This document shows positions 46,337-59,230 of a stretch of DNA of 64,000 nt, piece by piece. Source of the DNA: Galaxea fascicularis (Eukaryota > Cnidaria > Anthozoa > Scleractinia > Euphylliidae); contig OX419339.1 of NCBI GenBank assembly GCA_948470475.1, positions 4,441,232 to 4,505,231 of the forward strand, read 5' to 3'. The number at the start of each line of letters is the position of its first letter. The stretch's first letter is position 1. The notes beneath the pieces are model-generated. The model did not search any database and was not told the DNA's origin. It was given only the letters and a program-made list of their open reading frames with translations. The position numbers were made by a program, and so were the translations under genes.

Positions 46337-47796
46337 GATATTTTGACCGATTTGTGGGTCACACACACAAACAACGTAAATTTCGAGTTTAAAATTATTT
46401 ATAATACATAAAGGAAGTATTAGGGAATTTTTCAGATAATTGCAGGTAACATTTGGTAGCTCATCTCCAGAGCCTTCCTAAGTTTTCTGACTAAGTTTAT
46501 GACCCCGCCGTATGTTTAAAGAACTCAACTCAAAACATTTAAGGGGTTCCGTTTTCAAGCACAGTCATAGCGGTTTCTTCTTCCTCGCAAGTTTACAAGC
46601 GACTGGCCCAAGTTTCTGAGGTGACTCTTATTTAAGCAAAGATCGGGCAACAAAATACACTTGGCTTGGGAAGTGCTTTGGGGCTACTAATTCACTCTTT
46701 TAATTATAGAGCATATCTGCGGTGGTCGCCGTATTACTCCATGATGTTGTCGAAAAGAATGGATTTGTATGAAAAACACCGGGTAAAACGAAACACGCTG
46801 TTCAGAACTTGGCGGCAGGAAGTGATAGATTTTGGTCAAAGGCATATTTGTTATGACACCAGCATGGCATGAATTGGGTAAGGAGACTGTATTACGAAGG
46901 TATCAGTTCAGCCAGCAAGTATTTTGGAGATTTTTACTCATTACAATACAGTAATTGTTACATTATCAAGGTCGAAGTAGGTCGAAGTTGGGAAAATTTT
47001 CTTCTTTCTCTTCGGCCATTGCGAGAACGCTGACGTGACCAGTTTTCTATGTTTTTACCGGTACAATAGAATATAGGTTTAGCAACTCGCTTTTTTTCCT
47101 CTAGAAAATTTATGATATTTTACAGTTTCCCCTTGGGTAACTCTTTTTTGCCGTGCAGCTTCGTTCTCGGAGAATACAGAGCTGTCAATCAGCGTTGATA
47201 GCAGTTGAAAATGTTTGCCGCAACCTCCACAGTTGGAACGCAATAGTGCTTTAGCGTGACTCACCCGGGTGGACGTCATGACCGTATTTGGTCATGTTCC
47301 ACGCACACGAGGAACACGTGTAATTTTTTGGGGTTTCGGTTCGCTGGGTTATTGCCTAGTGTTATGCAAGTACTTAGCTGTAACATGCCGTCGTTTGGTG
47401 GTGAAATACATAACTAGGGAATGATTCAGTGTTAACGGATTTATTGGAACAAACCGGAATTCCCACGACACTGAAAGTAGTGACCCTTCCAGACAAAGAG
47501 AAGCACCTCTATTAAATATGAGGTATATCAATTAAGTATTAGCTATCTGGAAACTGTAAATAATTCTGTAACACGAAATACCCAAGTCCAGAGTCTATTT
47601 ACGTTACCATTAGAACTTGGGTTGGACTGTTTTAAAAGTCGGCGTGAACTCTCAGACAGTCTGGGCAAACGAAAAGGAACGAGCGAAGACAATCGAACGG
47701 GGACTGGGTAAGAAAGAGGAGAGGTCATCCTTACCCAGTCCCCGCTTGGATTTCTTCGCTCGTACTTACTATCTAAGAGCTGCTTTGCTTGGCCAT
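46337..47796. other. Intergenic and 3' flank of GT31 copy 3
   Basis: 46337-47079 has nothing recognisable. From about 47080 it matches 59330-60036 (TATGATATTTTACAGTTTCC...), so it belongs to the duplicated unit of copies 3 and 5. Confidence 0.55.
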
Positions 47797-48813
47797 TTAC
47801 GTTCTGTTGTGTCTGTTGTAGACGCTATGTATCATCTTTATAACCTTGGATGTTAAAAAGTCTCCCAAGACAACTCCTGAAGGGATCACTATCTTTTTTC
47901 TGCTTTTTTTTCTTTCTAGTAATATTTTATTCAGTGTTACATTCCTGTTAAATAAAACATTACTGGTATCTCTAGCTTTCGAGCCGACTTGCTTGACCAA
48001 TACACCAACGAAGGCATCCTCTATTGGAAAAGGCTTGGTAACTTTCGACGCTTTCACAACGTCTACAAGTAGATTCCGTGAGAAAAGGTAAAATGATCCA
48101 AAACAATATTCCGGATAGTAGTCATCCGCGTATTGATCTGTACTAACGTACCATTTATTTTTGGGGTTGCGAAGTACGATTCCTTGCTTACGTACAAACC
48201 CAGTGTATAGCTTCGATGAAAGTTGAGAATTTTCATGCAGCCATCTTCCAAGGTCCGGTATTTTGATGTAGATATCATCGTCTGCCTTTATAACAAAATC
48301 TGGTTTTATGTCCAGATTTGTTACCCATTCAAAAGAAAGAAATATTTTGTTCACCATACCACGATAACTCTCGGTCAAATTCAATCGGAGAATGTCTCCG
48401 TAAATCTGTGATTCTCTTACGACGTCCTCGTCAATCGAAGAGTTTCCGTCAAAAGCCATCATAAAGAAGTATGCAATGCTCATAATGTCATGCGACGTGG
48501 AATTGGCAGCAATAGAAGGTATGGACACATTTGTTTGTTTTGCCCAAGTTTCTCTCAAGGTGTCTCTCCGTTCGGACGTGGACGGGATGCTGTTTATGAT
48601 AAGCAAAACGTTAGTGTTCTTCTGTATTTGTGGGATCAGAGTAAATATAGGACTGGCTTCCTTGTTTGCTTGTGCCTCCTTACTGGAGGCTATACCATAA
48701 TTTCCCCACTTTAAAATGGATGATTTCTCGAGAAAAAGGACCAAGGCTTGCAGAATTGCGAGAATTATGAAGACGTTCTTGAAGTACCGGAAGGATTTGT
48801 TTGATTCCATCAT
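47797..48813 (-). CDS. GT31 beta-1,3-galactosyltransferase-like, copy 3 (subfamily A)
   Basis: 338 residues from ATG ATG at 48813. The membrane segment is shorter than in other copies (FIILAILQALVLFLEKSSIL). RRDTLRETWAKQ, KADDDIYIK, YCFGSFY (Ser in place of Pro) and EDAFVGVLVKQ are all present. Subfamily A marks: RKQGIVLRNP and YYPEYCFG. It differs near the C-terminus (KILLERKKSRKKIVIPSG), where the other copies have MxQRK. The frame is intact and also open upstream to an acceptor-like CCTACAG, as in copies 1 and 5. Confidence 0.9.
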   Translation of the reverse strand: MMESNKSFRYFKNVFIILAILQALVLFLEKSSILKWGNYGIASSKEAQANKEASPIFTLIPQIQKNTNVLLIINSIPSTSERRDTLRETWAKQTNVSIPSIAANSTSHDIMSIAYFFMMAFDGNSSIDEDVVRESQIYGDILRLNLTESYRGMVNKIFLSFEWVTNLDIKPDFVIKADDDIYIKIPDLGRWLHENSQLSSKLYTGFVRKQGIVLRNPKNKWYVSTDQYADDYYPEYCFGSFYLFSRNLLVDVVKASKVTKPFPIEDAFVGVLVKQVGSKARDTSNVLFNRNVTLNKILLERKKSRKKIVIPSGVVLGDFLTSKVIKMIHSVYNRHNRT

Positions 48814-49880
48814 TGAATACCCCTTTTTATTCACCAGATTATCTGTAGGAACACAATTATGAACACATAAATTTAAATTTTTGGTCAAAAACTTGGCCCG
48901 CACACGAGCCGAAAAGTCACTAAGTCTAAGCAACGTTGACGACAAGGGTAACGATAACGTCACAGAACTTGCACCAGAGAGTTACGAGCAAAGACAAGTG
49001 CTCTTCGAGTATAGTTTGCATTTAAACACTTCCCTTCCTCTTTTAAAGAACGACGTGAAGTGATCAAAGCTTTTATTGAGAATACTGATGAGGGTATTAC
49101 AGTAAATATTTCTTTACTACGACGCCATTCAGGGTAATTTTAGTACCGCCCTGGGTAGCTCGCCCACACTTACTAGCGAATGAACTACAGAAACGACAAG
49201 TTATATTTTGTCTATCACGTTTTCGATGGCGCTACCTTTGTCGATGTTTAACTCATTCTTGTCACGCACCGCGATTCACTGGTCCTTTTTTAAGCTCTCC
49301 TGACTGACGCAGCAGATCGAGGAACTCTTCTATCTTGTGAAGATTCAAAGGCCTCGTTGGTATTTTTCGAAACAAGGCGTTTCTCCACATTTACTTTACT
49401 ACACGAGGACGTCTATATTTAAGGAAGGGCATATGTCAGGGGAGTTTATTTAACTTGGGGTTTTATTCTAGGTTAAACTTGAAGAGAAACTGACATTTCC
49501 AATTGCGCTATTGATCAGTTTGTTCGTACACGTCTTTGCGCAACTGTTAACTGCTTTCAATAGGTGCAATTTACTAAAAGAATATTTAATAAGTTCGCTA
49601 CTTTAGGATGCAAAAACAACTCAGCAAATCTTTTGTTTTAGCTAACGTATCAACGTGTCCTTTGTTATACATTTCCATCTGCAATTAACTTTTAAGTTTA
49701 GCCTCCTCCAATTGGAGTAAGTTTTCCTGGTCATGGTGTTGATTGCCTCGAAAACGGTTTACTTGAGTTCCGAGCGCTAGATTAGATCTTTTGTTCTTAG
49801 CACGTGTAGTCAGAGCAACTGCTCATATGTAGCACAAATGTAGTTCCAAGTGGTGCCACATGGCATTTGCCCAGCTGTAC
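48814..49880. repeat. Duplicated 5' flank block A (copy 3, deleted form)
   Basis: Matches copies 1 and 2 of block A, but lacks about 250 bases seen in copy 2 (39790-40090) between AAGGCCTCGT and GTTGGTATTTTTC. No gene. Confidence 0.7.
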
Positions 49881-51766
49881 AGTCTGAGACAAAGGGAAGC
49901 TGTGTAAAATCTATTTGATCCAGGGCCCGTGCAGCATGTTTTTGTTGAGTGAAGGGGGCCAGGGAAGGGGGGGGGGGGTGAAAGGAGAAAACGTAAGCAT
50001 GAGCTCACTAGGGGTCCGGGGGGGCATGCTCGAAAATTTTGAATTTAATTCCTTTGAAATGGCTAGAAATGCGTTTAAAATTATCAAACGTACAGTGATG
50101 CTGGTACAGCATAGAAACTGACAAAAATTTAATTATTACTCGATGAGTTCAACCTCAGTCATTTATCGTCAGTAAGTTTTACCTGCTGGCGGCTCTTAAG
50201 GGGCCATCCCAATAAAATCTTTCGTTTCCCATCGCCGGACCGACCTGATATTTGCTGTCGCTACCAAAATGTTACTCTTTATGTCTTCTAGTGAAATGCG
50301 TGTCTAATTTGCTAATAGTAATTGGGACTTTTTTCCTTTACGAACTAATGAAATTTCTTCTGCAATTGTTTTTGCTCCTTTTTTAATTATCATTTTTATT
50401 TTGTTACTTCACAAGAGTGGGGAAACTAAAGCCCAGCCCCCTCCCCACCCTCTCCCCACACGGTCCCTGACGTCGTGGATGACATCAGAACATACATTGG
50501 GTTACATCAGAGTTACATCACATTACAGCAGTGGAAATCTTAGAGGTTAATCTACGTGAGAAGATCGGTAAAGTTACGAGCTGAGGTCAGAATATAAATC
50601 TACGCTGCTGAAGATCATGTTTCGCTTTGCGATACCGGTGCAATGCTCTAACCAACTGAGCAATGAAGCCACTGACGTTGGGAGCAGGTCAAGTATGGGT
50701 TCATATGTCCCCGTGAAAGAGATGAATGTGAATGATATATATGAAATAAATCATATATGAACTGTGGAAATGAAATCAAGCGAAGGATGATCCTCGCAGT
50801 TTGCTGAATTGAACGCCATTTATTCAATTGCGTAACTGGGAAGCTTGAAAAACGGAAATTCAGGACTTCAACGCGGTTTGAACCCTTGACCTCGCGATAC
50901 CGGTGCGATGCTCTAACCAACTGGGCTGTGAGGCCACTGATGTTAAGAAGTAGGTCAATTGTGGGCTCATATGTTCCCATGAAAGAGATGAATGTGAATA
51001 ATGCATATGAAATAAATCATATATGAACTGCGGAAATGAAATCAAGTGAAGGATGATCCTCGCAGTTCAGTAAACGCAATTTATGCAATTGCGCAAAGAA
51101 GCCTCGCGCAAAGAAGCCAGGACGTCAGCGGTAAGATAGGGTGAGGTGCATTCTCCGACTTTGCCCCACAAAGAAATAGCACAGGAAAGTAAATGGTCCA
51201 GGAGCGCATCAGATATAAATGAGGCAAATGGCCCGATTGCATGACAGGTGGTTCAGTCGAGAAAATACAAGAAGGTGGACTACTCAAACGGTCCATAAAA
51301 AACTGCGTTATGTCCACACCATTAGTAATTCAATCGCGGACTTCAGAGAAGTGCTTGTCACTCATTCCATTGTGGAGTATGGTGATGGAGTTCCCCTGCT
51401 CGGAAGAGATCTGGATCGCGGAAGCAAGGCGAGATATATCTGCTAACGAATTTACTTGTAACAACAAGGTGATATCTTTATCAGAGATATGAGCATTGTT
51501 TGCCATCCCCTGGGCCTCATCAATAACAGCCGGACCCATCTAAGGTTATTCACTGCAATTCATTCAAGCTAACAGTGTGGGGCGCGAAAAATGGACACTT
51601 TTCTCAGTCGTAAAAGTAAGGGTTCGCAAGCCAGAGCGAAAAAGGACAAGACAAATTGAAAACTATAAGGGCCCAAGGAATGCCAAACTTAATCCGAGAG
51701 GGAAATAACAATTCGAGAGGTTAATTCCCTTTGAGAATGCCCGGGGCAAAAAATGAATAAAGGGGG

Positions 51767-51802
<36 letters not shown>

Positions 51803-51830
51803 GGAACAGCACACAAAAATTTGGTTTCAT
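49881..51830. repeat. Duplicated block C (copy 2)
   Basis: Matches 40631-42060, but with an extra ~450 bases carrying two minus-strand tRNA-derived SINE units at 50590-51060. An antisense ORF (51330-51539) is open here but broken in the other copy. Confidence 0.65.
50590..51065 (-). repeat. Two tandem tRNA-derived SINE units
   Basis: On the minus strand each has an A-box-like CAGTTGGTTAGAGCATnGCAC; the downstream one (50865-50945) also has B-box GGTTCAAACC. Both share the tail GTTCATATATGATTTAT-type sequence. The 110-codon ORF across them (TAQLVRASHRYREV...) is the well-known by-product of this SINE and not a protein. Confidence 0.75.
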
Positions 51831-52059
51831 CAACGGAGTTTATAGTGTAAATTGACCACCGTACAGGGATTCTAAAAGCTGACGTTTCGAGCGTTAGCCA
51901 TGTTACCACCAATAGCGTAGCTCCTACTCCACTATAAAACTACACACAACCCATAACTCCTCGATTCGCTCTGACGAAGGGCTAACGCTCGAAACGTCAG
52001 CTTTACCCTGTACAGTGGTCAATTTAGATTTTCAACTCCGTTGATAAACCCAAATTTTT
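51831..52059. repeat. Inverted repeat with GACGTTTCGAGCGTTAGCC
   Basis: GCTGACGTTTCGAGCGTTAGCC at about 51880 and GGCTAACGCTCGAAACGTCAGC at about 51970, with CAACGGAGTT/AACTCCGTTG at the outer edges, form an element of about 210 bases. No ORF. Confidence 0.7.
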
Positions 52060-54879
52060 GAGAATGCCACCTGAGGGGAAAGGGTGTGATAGAGGCCATC
52101 TTGAAGTCCAAGCCGGCTTACTTCAAGTGAGTAAGCCATGCAATTTTATTGGATGATCGATTAGCCTGGCTCAGCCAGATTCTTATGATTGCCGCATACA
52201 GTGACGAATTTGCCTCGCGAGGCAAAAAGTATCAAACAAGTTTGAGATTTTCGTCACGGCCTCGCGAGGCGAATTTTTCACCGAAAATTTGCCGCACACG
52301 TGAGGAAACGGCTGAGCTAACTGCCTCGCGAGCAATTTTGCTCAGCTCTTTCCTTTACGTGTGCGGCGGACTTGATGTTGTCTCTGGAATCTCAGCGCGT
52401 TTTTCAAAATTTGCTTTTGTTTTTATTTTCCACCGGTTTGATCCATTTGTTTTACTATATAACAAATCAACTTAATGACTGGTCCCTTGGGTAACAGTGA
52501 ATTTTGTTTCCTTCAAGACGTCCCGAAAATTTTGGAAATTTTCCGGTCGGGAACACCAAAATAGCCCGCTTGCCATTTACATTCCAACCGAAATTTCCGA
52601 AATTTTTTGGTAAATGGTAAACAACCAACGTATCGGATTTATATTCACTCTGACTACAGAGTCCAACTCTTACTCTACTAGAACGAACATTCAAAGTGAA
52701 ATTGTTTATTTAGTAATGTTCAGTCAGCCATCTGATGAATACATAGAGATACGTCTTACAATACATCTGTACAACTGTATGAAGAAAACCACAACAGAGA
52801 CGAAAAACTACCAAAAAACCATTCCTTATTTGTGGCCAGAAAATGTGGAAACACGTTCCCCATCTAATGCAGAGGTACTAATTCTCGGGGAAGAGGCACT
52901 CCTAAACCACCTCCTAATCGTACCATCAGAATACGGTCGAACCTCCCGTAAACGGTCACCCAAAATGTCAAGTCTTAGTGGTCGCTTCATGAGGTGGTCT
53001 CTTATGAGAGGTCAGGCCACATGGGCATTTGTGCATATGGCATTTGTATATGGCATTTGCGAAGACGTAGGTCTTTTGCCAGCGTTCATCTAAACCCAAA
53101 ATAACTAAAAATATTCTAGGCAAAAAATCGTTTGCAAACTCACAAATTACTTAATAGAGCCCAATAGTGCATGTGTGTAAAGCTGTAGTTCACGCGGTAA
53201 AGTTATTTTGGGAGTCGCTTCAGGAGTTCAGGTAGCTCCGACTGTGAGATTTACGCCCGCTGTAATGTACATTTATGGTGTGTCCAACATGTTACAGCGA
53301 CAAATTTTTGGGCAATTTCCGCCCGGGAGAGATACAGCAGATTTTGTGTCAAGTAGTCACCTACAGGAGGTTCAAAACTATAGACAATTTTTATAAGATA
53401 TCTCTAAAAGTGGTCGTTTACGAGAGTTGGTCACTTCTGGAGGTGGTCGCTTTAATACAAGAGGTTCCAAAACCAGTGGTTTGACTAGAAAACGTTCGGT
53501 ATTTTGGAAAGAGAGGTGGTCGCCTACGAGTGGTCGCAAAGTATGAGCTATGTGGAAAGTGTAACTATTTCTGTAACACGAAGTACCCAAACCCAGAGTC
53601 TATTTACGTTACCACCAGGACTTAGGGTCGCGGGGAACAAGATAGTACATCAGTATGCATTTATGTAAAGAATATGCACGAAGTTCGATGACTAATACCG
53701 ACAATACGCTAAATATTAGCCAAATGTTCACTCGTAAATATTCTGTATCTCCTTGATAATGGCAATAGATTCAAATTCTGTCGCACGAATTTCTTGTGTT
53801 TCAACTTGTTTTCAATCAAAACCAATAAAATAGCAACGCAGAGTTTTTTGTGCGTGCAGCGCTATTAAAATTACCGTAATTGTAGCCTTTGCATTAATCA
53901 GTTTATTCGTAATTACTCGGGAACCCTTCGGAAGCGTAAAAACACGCAATTTTGTATCCAAGAATTCGGCGCGGATACCGCAGAGTTTCATGAGCTGACA
54001 GGTTAGGGAGGTAAACTAGGTGTATTGTAAATCGTCATATCTGACGCCAAATTTTTAAATAAGCTTTAGATGGGAAGATTGAAGGCTTCAAATGTTTGCG
54101 CCTTTAAACGCTTATAACTTTGAATGAAACTTGAAATCAAAAAATCGTAGTCAGATGATATGACTTAAAAGAGGTTTTGACTGATCACTGAGTGGTAAAA
54201 CCAACTCTTTTTGTGTTCCTCCTGATGACAAAAATTGGACACAAAACCACGTTTTACAAAAAAGGTAACTTTCGTGGCTTACAGCGTTGCCGTAAGGTGT
54301 AATCCATTCATAAAAAAACAATCCTTGAGCACTTCAATTATTCCCCCATGTCTCTGTTAAGTTCTAGCGGAATCGGCTTTTAAATGTTTATAATGTATAA
54401 AGGAAGCCATGCACATTCTTTGGGAGCAACCTTCTATAAATTCTCAGGTCTCCTTTCTTAGCATAATTGGCTTCTTTGTTGTTTTTGGTTCGTGCCTTCA
54501 TCCTTAATTATTCTTGTTAAGATCTCACTTTGTTACACTGGTACAACTGACGATGGATGATGTCTCATCCGAAACATGTTTACATTAAAAATTGAACTAT
54601 TACCAAAGCAATATCTTACTTTGTGCTGCTACGAAGCCTTGGTAATATAAAGTTTATAAAAGTAGCACCTTTCCACTATTTTTACCTTATGATAACCATG
54701 GCAATGAATCTCCCATGTTGGCGTAAACTCTCAGACAGTCGGCAAGCGAAAAGGAACGAGCAAAGAACATCGAACGGGGACTGGGCAAGAAAGAGAAGAG
54801 GGCATCCTTACCCAGGCCCTGTTTGATCTTCTAAGCTCGCCCTTACTATCTGAAACTTTAAACAGGCTCGCTTGGTCAT
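52060..54879. repeat. Duplicated blocks B and D (copy 2), 3' flank of GT31 copy 4
   Basis: 52060-53660 matches 35561-37200 and 53661-54879 matches 37201-38281, in the same order. It has one ~150-base insertion at about 54395-54545 (GGAAGCCATGCACATTCTTT...). ORFs are not protein-like. Confidence 0.7.
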
Positions 54880-55899
54880 TTACGTTCTGTTGTGTTTGTT
54901 GTAGATGCGATGTATCATCTTTATAACCTCAGAGCTTAACCAATCTCCCAAGACGACTCCTGAAGGGATCACTATATTTTTTCTCTGGGTCATACCGCGT
55001 AATATTTTGTTCAGTGTTACATTCATGTTAAATAAAACATTACCGGTATCTGTAACTTTTGAGCCGACTTGCTTGACCAATACTCCAACGAAGGCATCCT
55101 CTATTGAAAACGGCTCCGTGACTTTCCATGCTTTCACAACGTCTACAAGTAGATTCCGAGAGAAAAGGTAAAATGGCCCAAAACAGTAGTCTGGAAAGTA
55201 GTCGTCCGCGTATTGATCTCTACTAACGTACCATTTATTTTTGGGGTTACGAAACACGCTTCCCTTCCTACGTACAAAACCAGTGTAAAGCTTCGGAGAA
55301 AGTTGAGAATTTTCATGCAGCCATCTTCCAAGGTCCGGCATTTTGATGTAGATATCATCGTCTGCCTTTATAATAAAATCTGGTTTTATGTCCAGGTTTG
55401 TTACCCATTCAAAAGAAAGAAATATTTTGTTCACCATACCACGATAACTCTCGGTCAAATTCAATCGGAGAATGTCTCCATAAATTTGTGATTCTCTTAC
55501 GACGTCCTCGTCAATCGAAGAGTTTCCGTCAAAAGCCATCATAAAGAAGTATGCAATGCTCATAATGTCACGCGACGTGGAATTGGCAGCAATATAAGGT
55601 ATGGACACATTTGTTTGTTTTGCCCAAGTTTCTCTCAAGGTGTCTCTTCGTTCGGACGTGGACGGGATGCTGTTTATGATAATCAAAACGTTAGTGTTCT
55701 TCTGTATTTGTGGGATCAGAGTGAATATAGGACTGGCTTCCTTGTTTGCTTCTGCCTCCTTACTGGTGGCCAAACCATAATTTCCCCACTTTAAAATGGA
55801 TGGTTTCTCAAGAACGAGTAAAAGGACGACGGCTTGTAGAATTACGAAAATTATGAAGACGTTCTTGAGGTACCGGAAGGATTTGTTTGATTCCGTCAT
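54880..55899 (-). CDS. GT31 beta-1,3-galactosyltransferase-like, copy 4 (subfamily B)
   Basis: 339 residues from the conserved ATG at 55899 (MTESNKSFRYLKN); an in-frame ATG at 55923 would add eight residues. RRDTLRETWAKQ, KADDDIYIK, YCFGPFY and EDAFVGVLVKQ are present, with subfamily B marks RRKGSVFRNP, YFPDYCFG and VVKAWKV. The C-terminal half is almost the same as copy 2, but residues 130-165 (SQIYGDILRLNLTE, IFLSFEW) agree with copy 3, a mosaic. The upstream flank is far more diverged than that of other copies. The frame is intact. Confidence 0.9.
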   Translation of the reverse strand: MTESNKSFRYLKNVFIIFVILQAVVLLLVLEKPSILKWGNYGLATSKEAEANKEASPIFTLIPQIQKNTNVLIIINSIPSTSERRDTLRETWAKQTNVSIPYIAANSTSRDIMSIAYFFMMAFDGNSSIDEDVVRESQIYGDILRLNLTESYRGMVNKIFLSFEWVTNLDIKPDFIIKADDDIYIKMPDLGRWLHENSQLSPKLYTGFVRRKGSVFRNPKNKWYVSRDQYADDYFPDYCFGPFYLFSRNLLVDVVKAWKVTEPFSIEDAFVGVLVKQVGSKVTDTGNVLFNMNVTLNKILRGMTQRKNIVIPSGVVLGDWLSSEVIKMIHRIYNKHNRT

Positions 55900-56678
55900 A
55901 GAATACCCTGTCTTATTCACCATATTATCTGTGAAAAACAATTATGAGCTCATAAATTTCAATTCTTGGTCGAAAACATGGCCCTCACGCGGAAAAAGTC
56001 AGAAGGGCTTGAGCAACGTCGTCAATAGTGACAAAAAACGTCACAAAACAACACGGGCTACATGTACCAGCAAAATCAAGCGCTCTGCACGTAAAGTTTA
56101 CATTTGAACACATTTGATTGCTGTCCTCTTTAAAAGAACAATGCAAAGTGACCAAATTCGAGCTTTTCTTGATAATGTGAGCGCATTACGGTAATTACAC
56201 CATTCAGAATAATTTTAGTTCCGGCCTGGGTAGCTCGTCCATACTTACCACGAGTTCATCAAGTTAGAAAAATAGCGAATGAACTACAGACACGAGAAGT
56301 AAAATTTTGTGGTGTGGTCAAAAGAGAGGACATAGAGACGAAAGACCGTTTTGCGTTTGGATTCCCATGATTTATCATGAAAACTCAAACTTATTTCGCT
56401 CAAAAATGGACTAAATGGATTTTCAGTTTAATCAAGAAATGCTACGGGACAAATGGTGTTTTAAAGTTATTTTCAATCTCTTTTCAAGAATTTAGTCAAG
56501 TTTGAATGGTCATCAGTTGAACTGAAAAGGTGTCAGTAATATCTGTCAGACTTCGGCTGAACTACTGCTCATCCTACCATAAAAGTGTACAAAGAAAACT
56601 ACCTTGAGGAAAAAGAACAAATGAAAAAAAACTTTCATCAATATACTGCAAAAGACAAACGAAAGATATATAGAGGAT
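55900..56678. other. Diverged 5' flank of GT31 copy 4
   Basis: Only short matches to block A remain (AAACATGGCCCTCACGCGGA, TGGGTAGCTCG near 56227). Nothing else recognised. Confidence 0.45.
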
Positions 56679-56816
56679 ATTACACGGTGGCGAGAAGATA
56701 TGAATTTTATGTTCGGGTGACAAGAACAATATCTCACTCGTTCGCTTCGCTCACTCGTGAGATATTGTTCTTGCCACGAGAACATAAAATTCATATCTTC
56801 GAGCTAACGTGTAATG
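56679..56816. repeat. Foldback MITE
   Basis: The ends ATTACACG and CGTGTAAT frame arms of about 60 bases (AGATATGAATTTTATGTTC..., CAAGAACAATATCTCACTCG) around a short centre TTCGCTTCGC. No ORF. Confidence 0.82.
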
Positions 56817-58624
56817 TTCTTTTTATTATATGGAGACAACAAATTCAACAAAAGCAAAAGGCGGGAATCGTGACGTCATTGAACGATACGACACTCACAA
56901 AGGTGAAAATATGCTAAAACTTGCGCTTGATTAGCTTGTTATTCGTTGTGTCCGGATACTGGGAAAAAAAGGAGCTCTGCAGAAATGCAAGTTTCACGAG
57001 ACATACGAAAGTAAAAACGAATAACGTTTTATCATCATATTACAGACTAAATGGATTGCCTCAGGGCTCAGGGCCAAATTTATGGTATAAACACGATGTC
57101 GCACCAAACAACTGCTGGTAAATTTACTTTTACAAAAAGCATTGAACGTAGAGGTTCACACCGCGACATAAAGTCACCAGATTTTGCAGTCAAAACACAG
57201 AAAAGTTCTCCTGTACATAGTATACTACTCGTTTGAAAAAATAAATGATCAAAATAAAGATGCTCTTAACTGACTCTCGGTCTGGGTTGTATTCTAAGCA
57301 TGTTCTTAACTGATGTGGGTTTATCTCAGCCTCAACGTTGTTATAAAAACAGAATGCACACTACAAACAAACAACAAACGCATGGTCCGACATACCCACA
57401 ACACAATGCGCCCGATGAAACACTGAAGGACAACTTTTCTCTTTTCTTCCGTCTCAAAGTGCCAGATGAGGGATACACTGTTTTTTCACGTCCGAATTAA
57501 CACTCATTTTAGCCAATCTTTTTAACAGATGCCTTCCGAGCTTCCCTCGCTTTAATATGTCCGTACCGTTATTTATGCAAACCTTCCACGTGTTGTCGGC
57601 ACTCGATCAGTTGAAATCGATAAAACTCTATGCACATATAACTTTGGCCGCGAAGAAAACGGTGTTTCCTTTTTCTTCCCGGTGACTTGTACCCAATATC
57701 TACTTTAGGAGATCCGGTAAGTCAATCTTAACCCAACGCAAACTTCAAATTCAACTCAACTCGATCGTAACTCGATAAGTTGTCTTTCTCCAGCTGGTTA
57801 ACCAGCCAATGTCTGGCTATTCTAAAAGATAAAGATTTCTTTCTGATTAAAGAGGAGCACTGTAAAAACAATGATTAAAGACTTACTTCCATTCAAGAAA
57901 TAGTTTTTTTTGAAGGGTCGATTTAACTTCTAAGAGACTTTGGACCTTGCGTAAGCTGTCTTCAAGTGAACATATCCTACATTCATATCAGTGGCCACGA
58001 ATCGCGCCAGGGGCAAGAAAGAATTCTCTCCTGTGCGCCAAGAAACGCCTCGTCAATATTTAACAATATTTAAATCGTATTCAAGTTCAGCTTTCCTAAT
58101 TATATTATCTAGTGAAAAGATTTCGATTAAATTACTATCTGCGAATGAGTAAACGGCGCTCTAATCACCTGTGAAATTCCACGAGAGGTTGATCATGCAT
58201 CCTGAACGTAAGTAGTGAACATTTGCAGATTATTTCTGATTTTCCTTGTATACTGTAAATTTATTCATTTCTAATCGGTCGTTGCTTAGCACTAAATCAT
58301 GAAAGGAGGTCATTTCATTTGATGTGAATACTGAATATGGTAAATTTCTAGCGTTGTAATTGAAGGAAAAATGTGATTTAACAAGTCACACGCAAACTCA
58401 GAAATAAGAAATTCTGAGTTCTTTTCAAGTCGTGTGATGTCACGTCGATCATGAAGCTACTTACGTCCCTCGTGGAAAGCAGTAACTCAGTGTCATTCAG
58501 GGACATTTTTATATTATTATATTTAAGTAAAGTAAAGTTTTATTAATGTCTGATTTGCAATTTACAAGCAACAAACAATTGAAGATTGAAACAGTCAGCA
58601 GGATTTATTTATCAAATCAAATGA
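56817..58624. other. Intergenic, nothing recognised
   Basis: About 1.8 kb with short ORFs only, no recognisable domain and no repeat matching elsewhere in the window. Confidence 0.4.
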
Positions 58625-58745
58625 AGACTGATCCTCGCAGTTGTGTGCGCAATTATATGCAATTGCGAAAGAAGCCTGAAAAAAAATCAGGACTTCAAGG
58701 GTGTTTGAACCCGTGGCCTCGCGGTGCGATGCACCGGGCAATTTT
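58625..58745 (-). repeat. Truncated tRNA-derived SINE
   Basis: GAAGACTGATCCTCGCAGTT and GTTTGAACCCGTGGCCTCGC (+ strand) match the SINE units at 50.6-51.0 kb, broken before the A box. Confidence 0.6.
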
Positions 58746-59174
58746 TTTTTACGTCCACTTCAGGATGGCTGCCACTTTCCGTTGTCGACTAGTAACTAGT
58801 ATCCAAGTACGATTTAGTACTGGGATCTACTAGAAGAATTTGCTTTTGTTTCCGATAACAATGTCTCACAAGTATGGAAACTGTAGGCTAAAACTCGTTC
58901 AAATTGGCCTCTTTTTTGCCCCAGTTTTGACTCTGAGATTCGATATAAGTGTCGATATTTTACGCGTTTACATTAAAAGTCTAAATTTTATGACAGATGG
59001 CTATGTGAAGAAGTCGAATCGTCAGCTGCTTTTTCGAGGGTAGCTTGACTTCGAGATTTTGTCTCAGGCGCTAGGGTATGAGTAGTTTCGCTCTATTTTT
59101 GTTTGCAGCCCGACTTGCTATGTCAAAGAAGTTTCAAGGGTTCTTTTAGCTCGCGCGAAATGTGGGCATAAAAA

Positions 59175-59183
59175 AGAAATCGC

Positions 59184-59230
<47 letters not shown>

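Noticed and set aside
48814..48963. N-terminal extension of GT31 copies 3 and 5
   Set aside because: It opens with GTG, crosses a likely splice acceptor and is not conserved in copies 2 and 4.
50648..50980. 110-codon minus ORF with TAQLVRASHRYREV
   Set aside because: It spans tRNA-derived SINE units; the A and B boxes explain the sequence.
51330..51539. 69-codon minus ORF in block C
   Set aside because: The duplicate at about 41590-41810 is broken by stops and shows no constraint.
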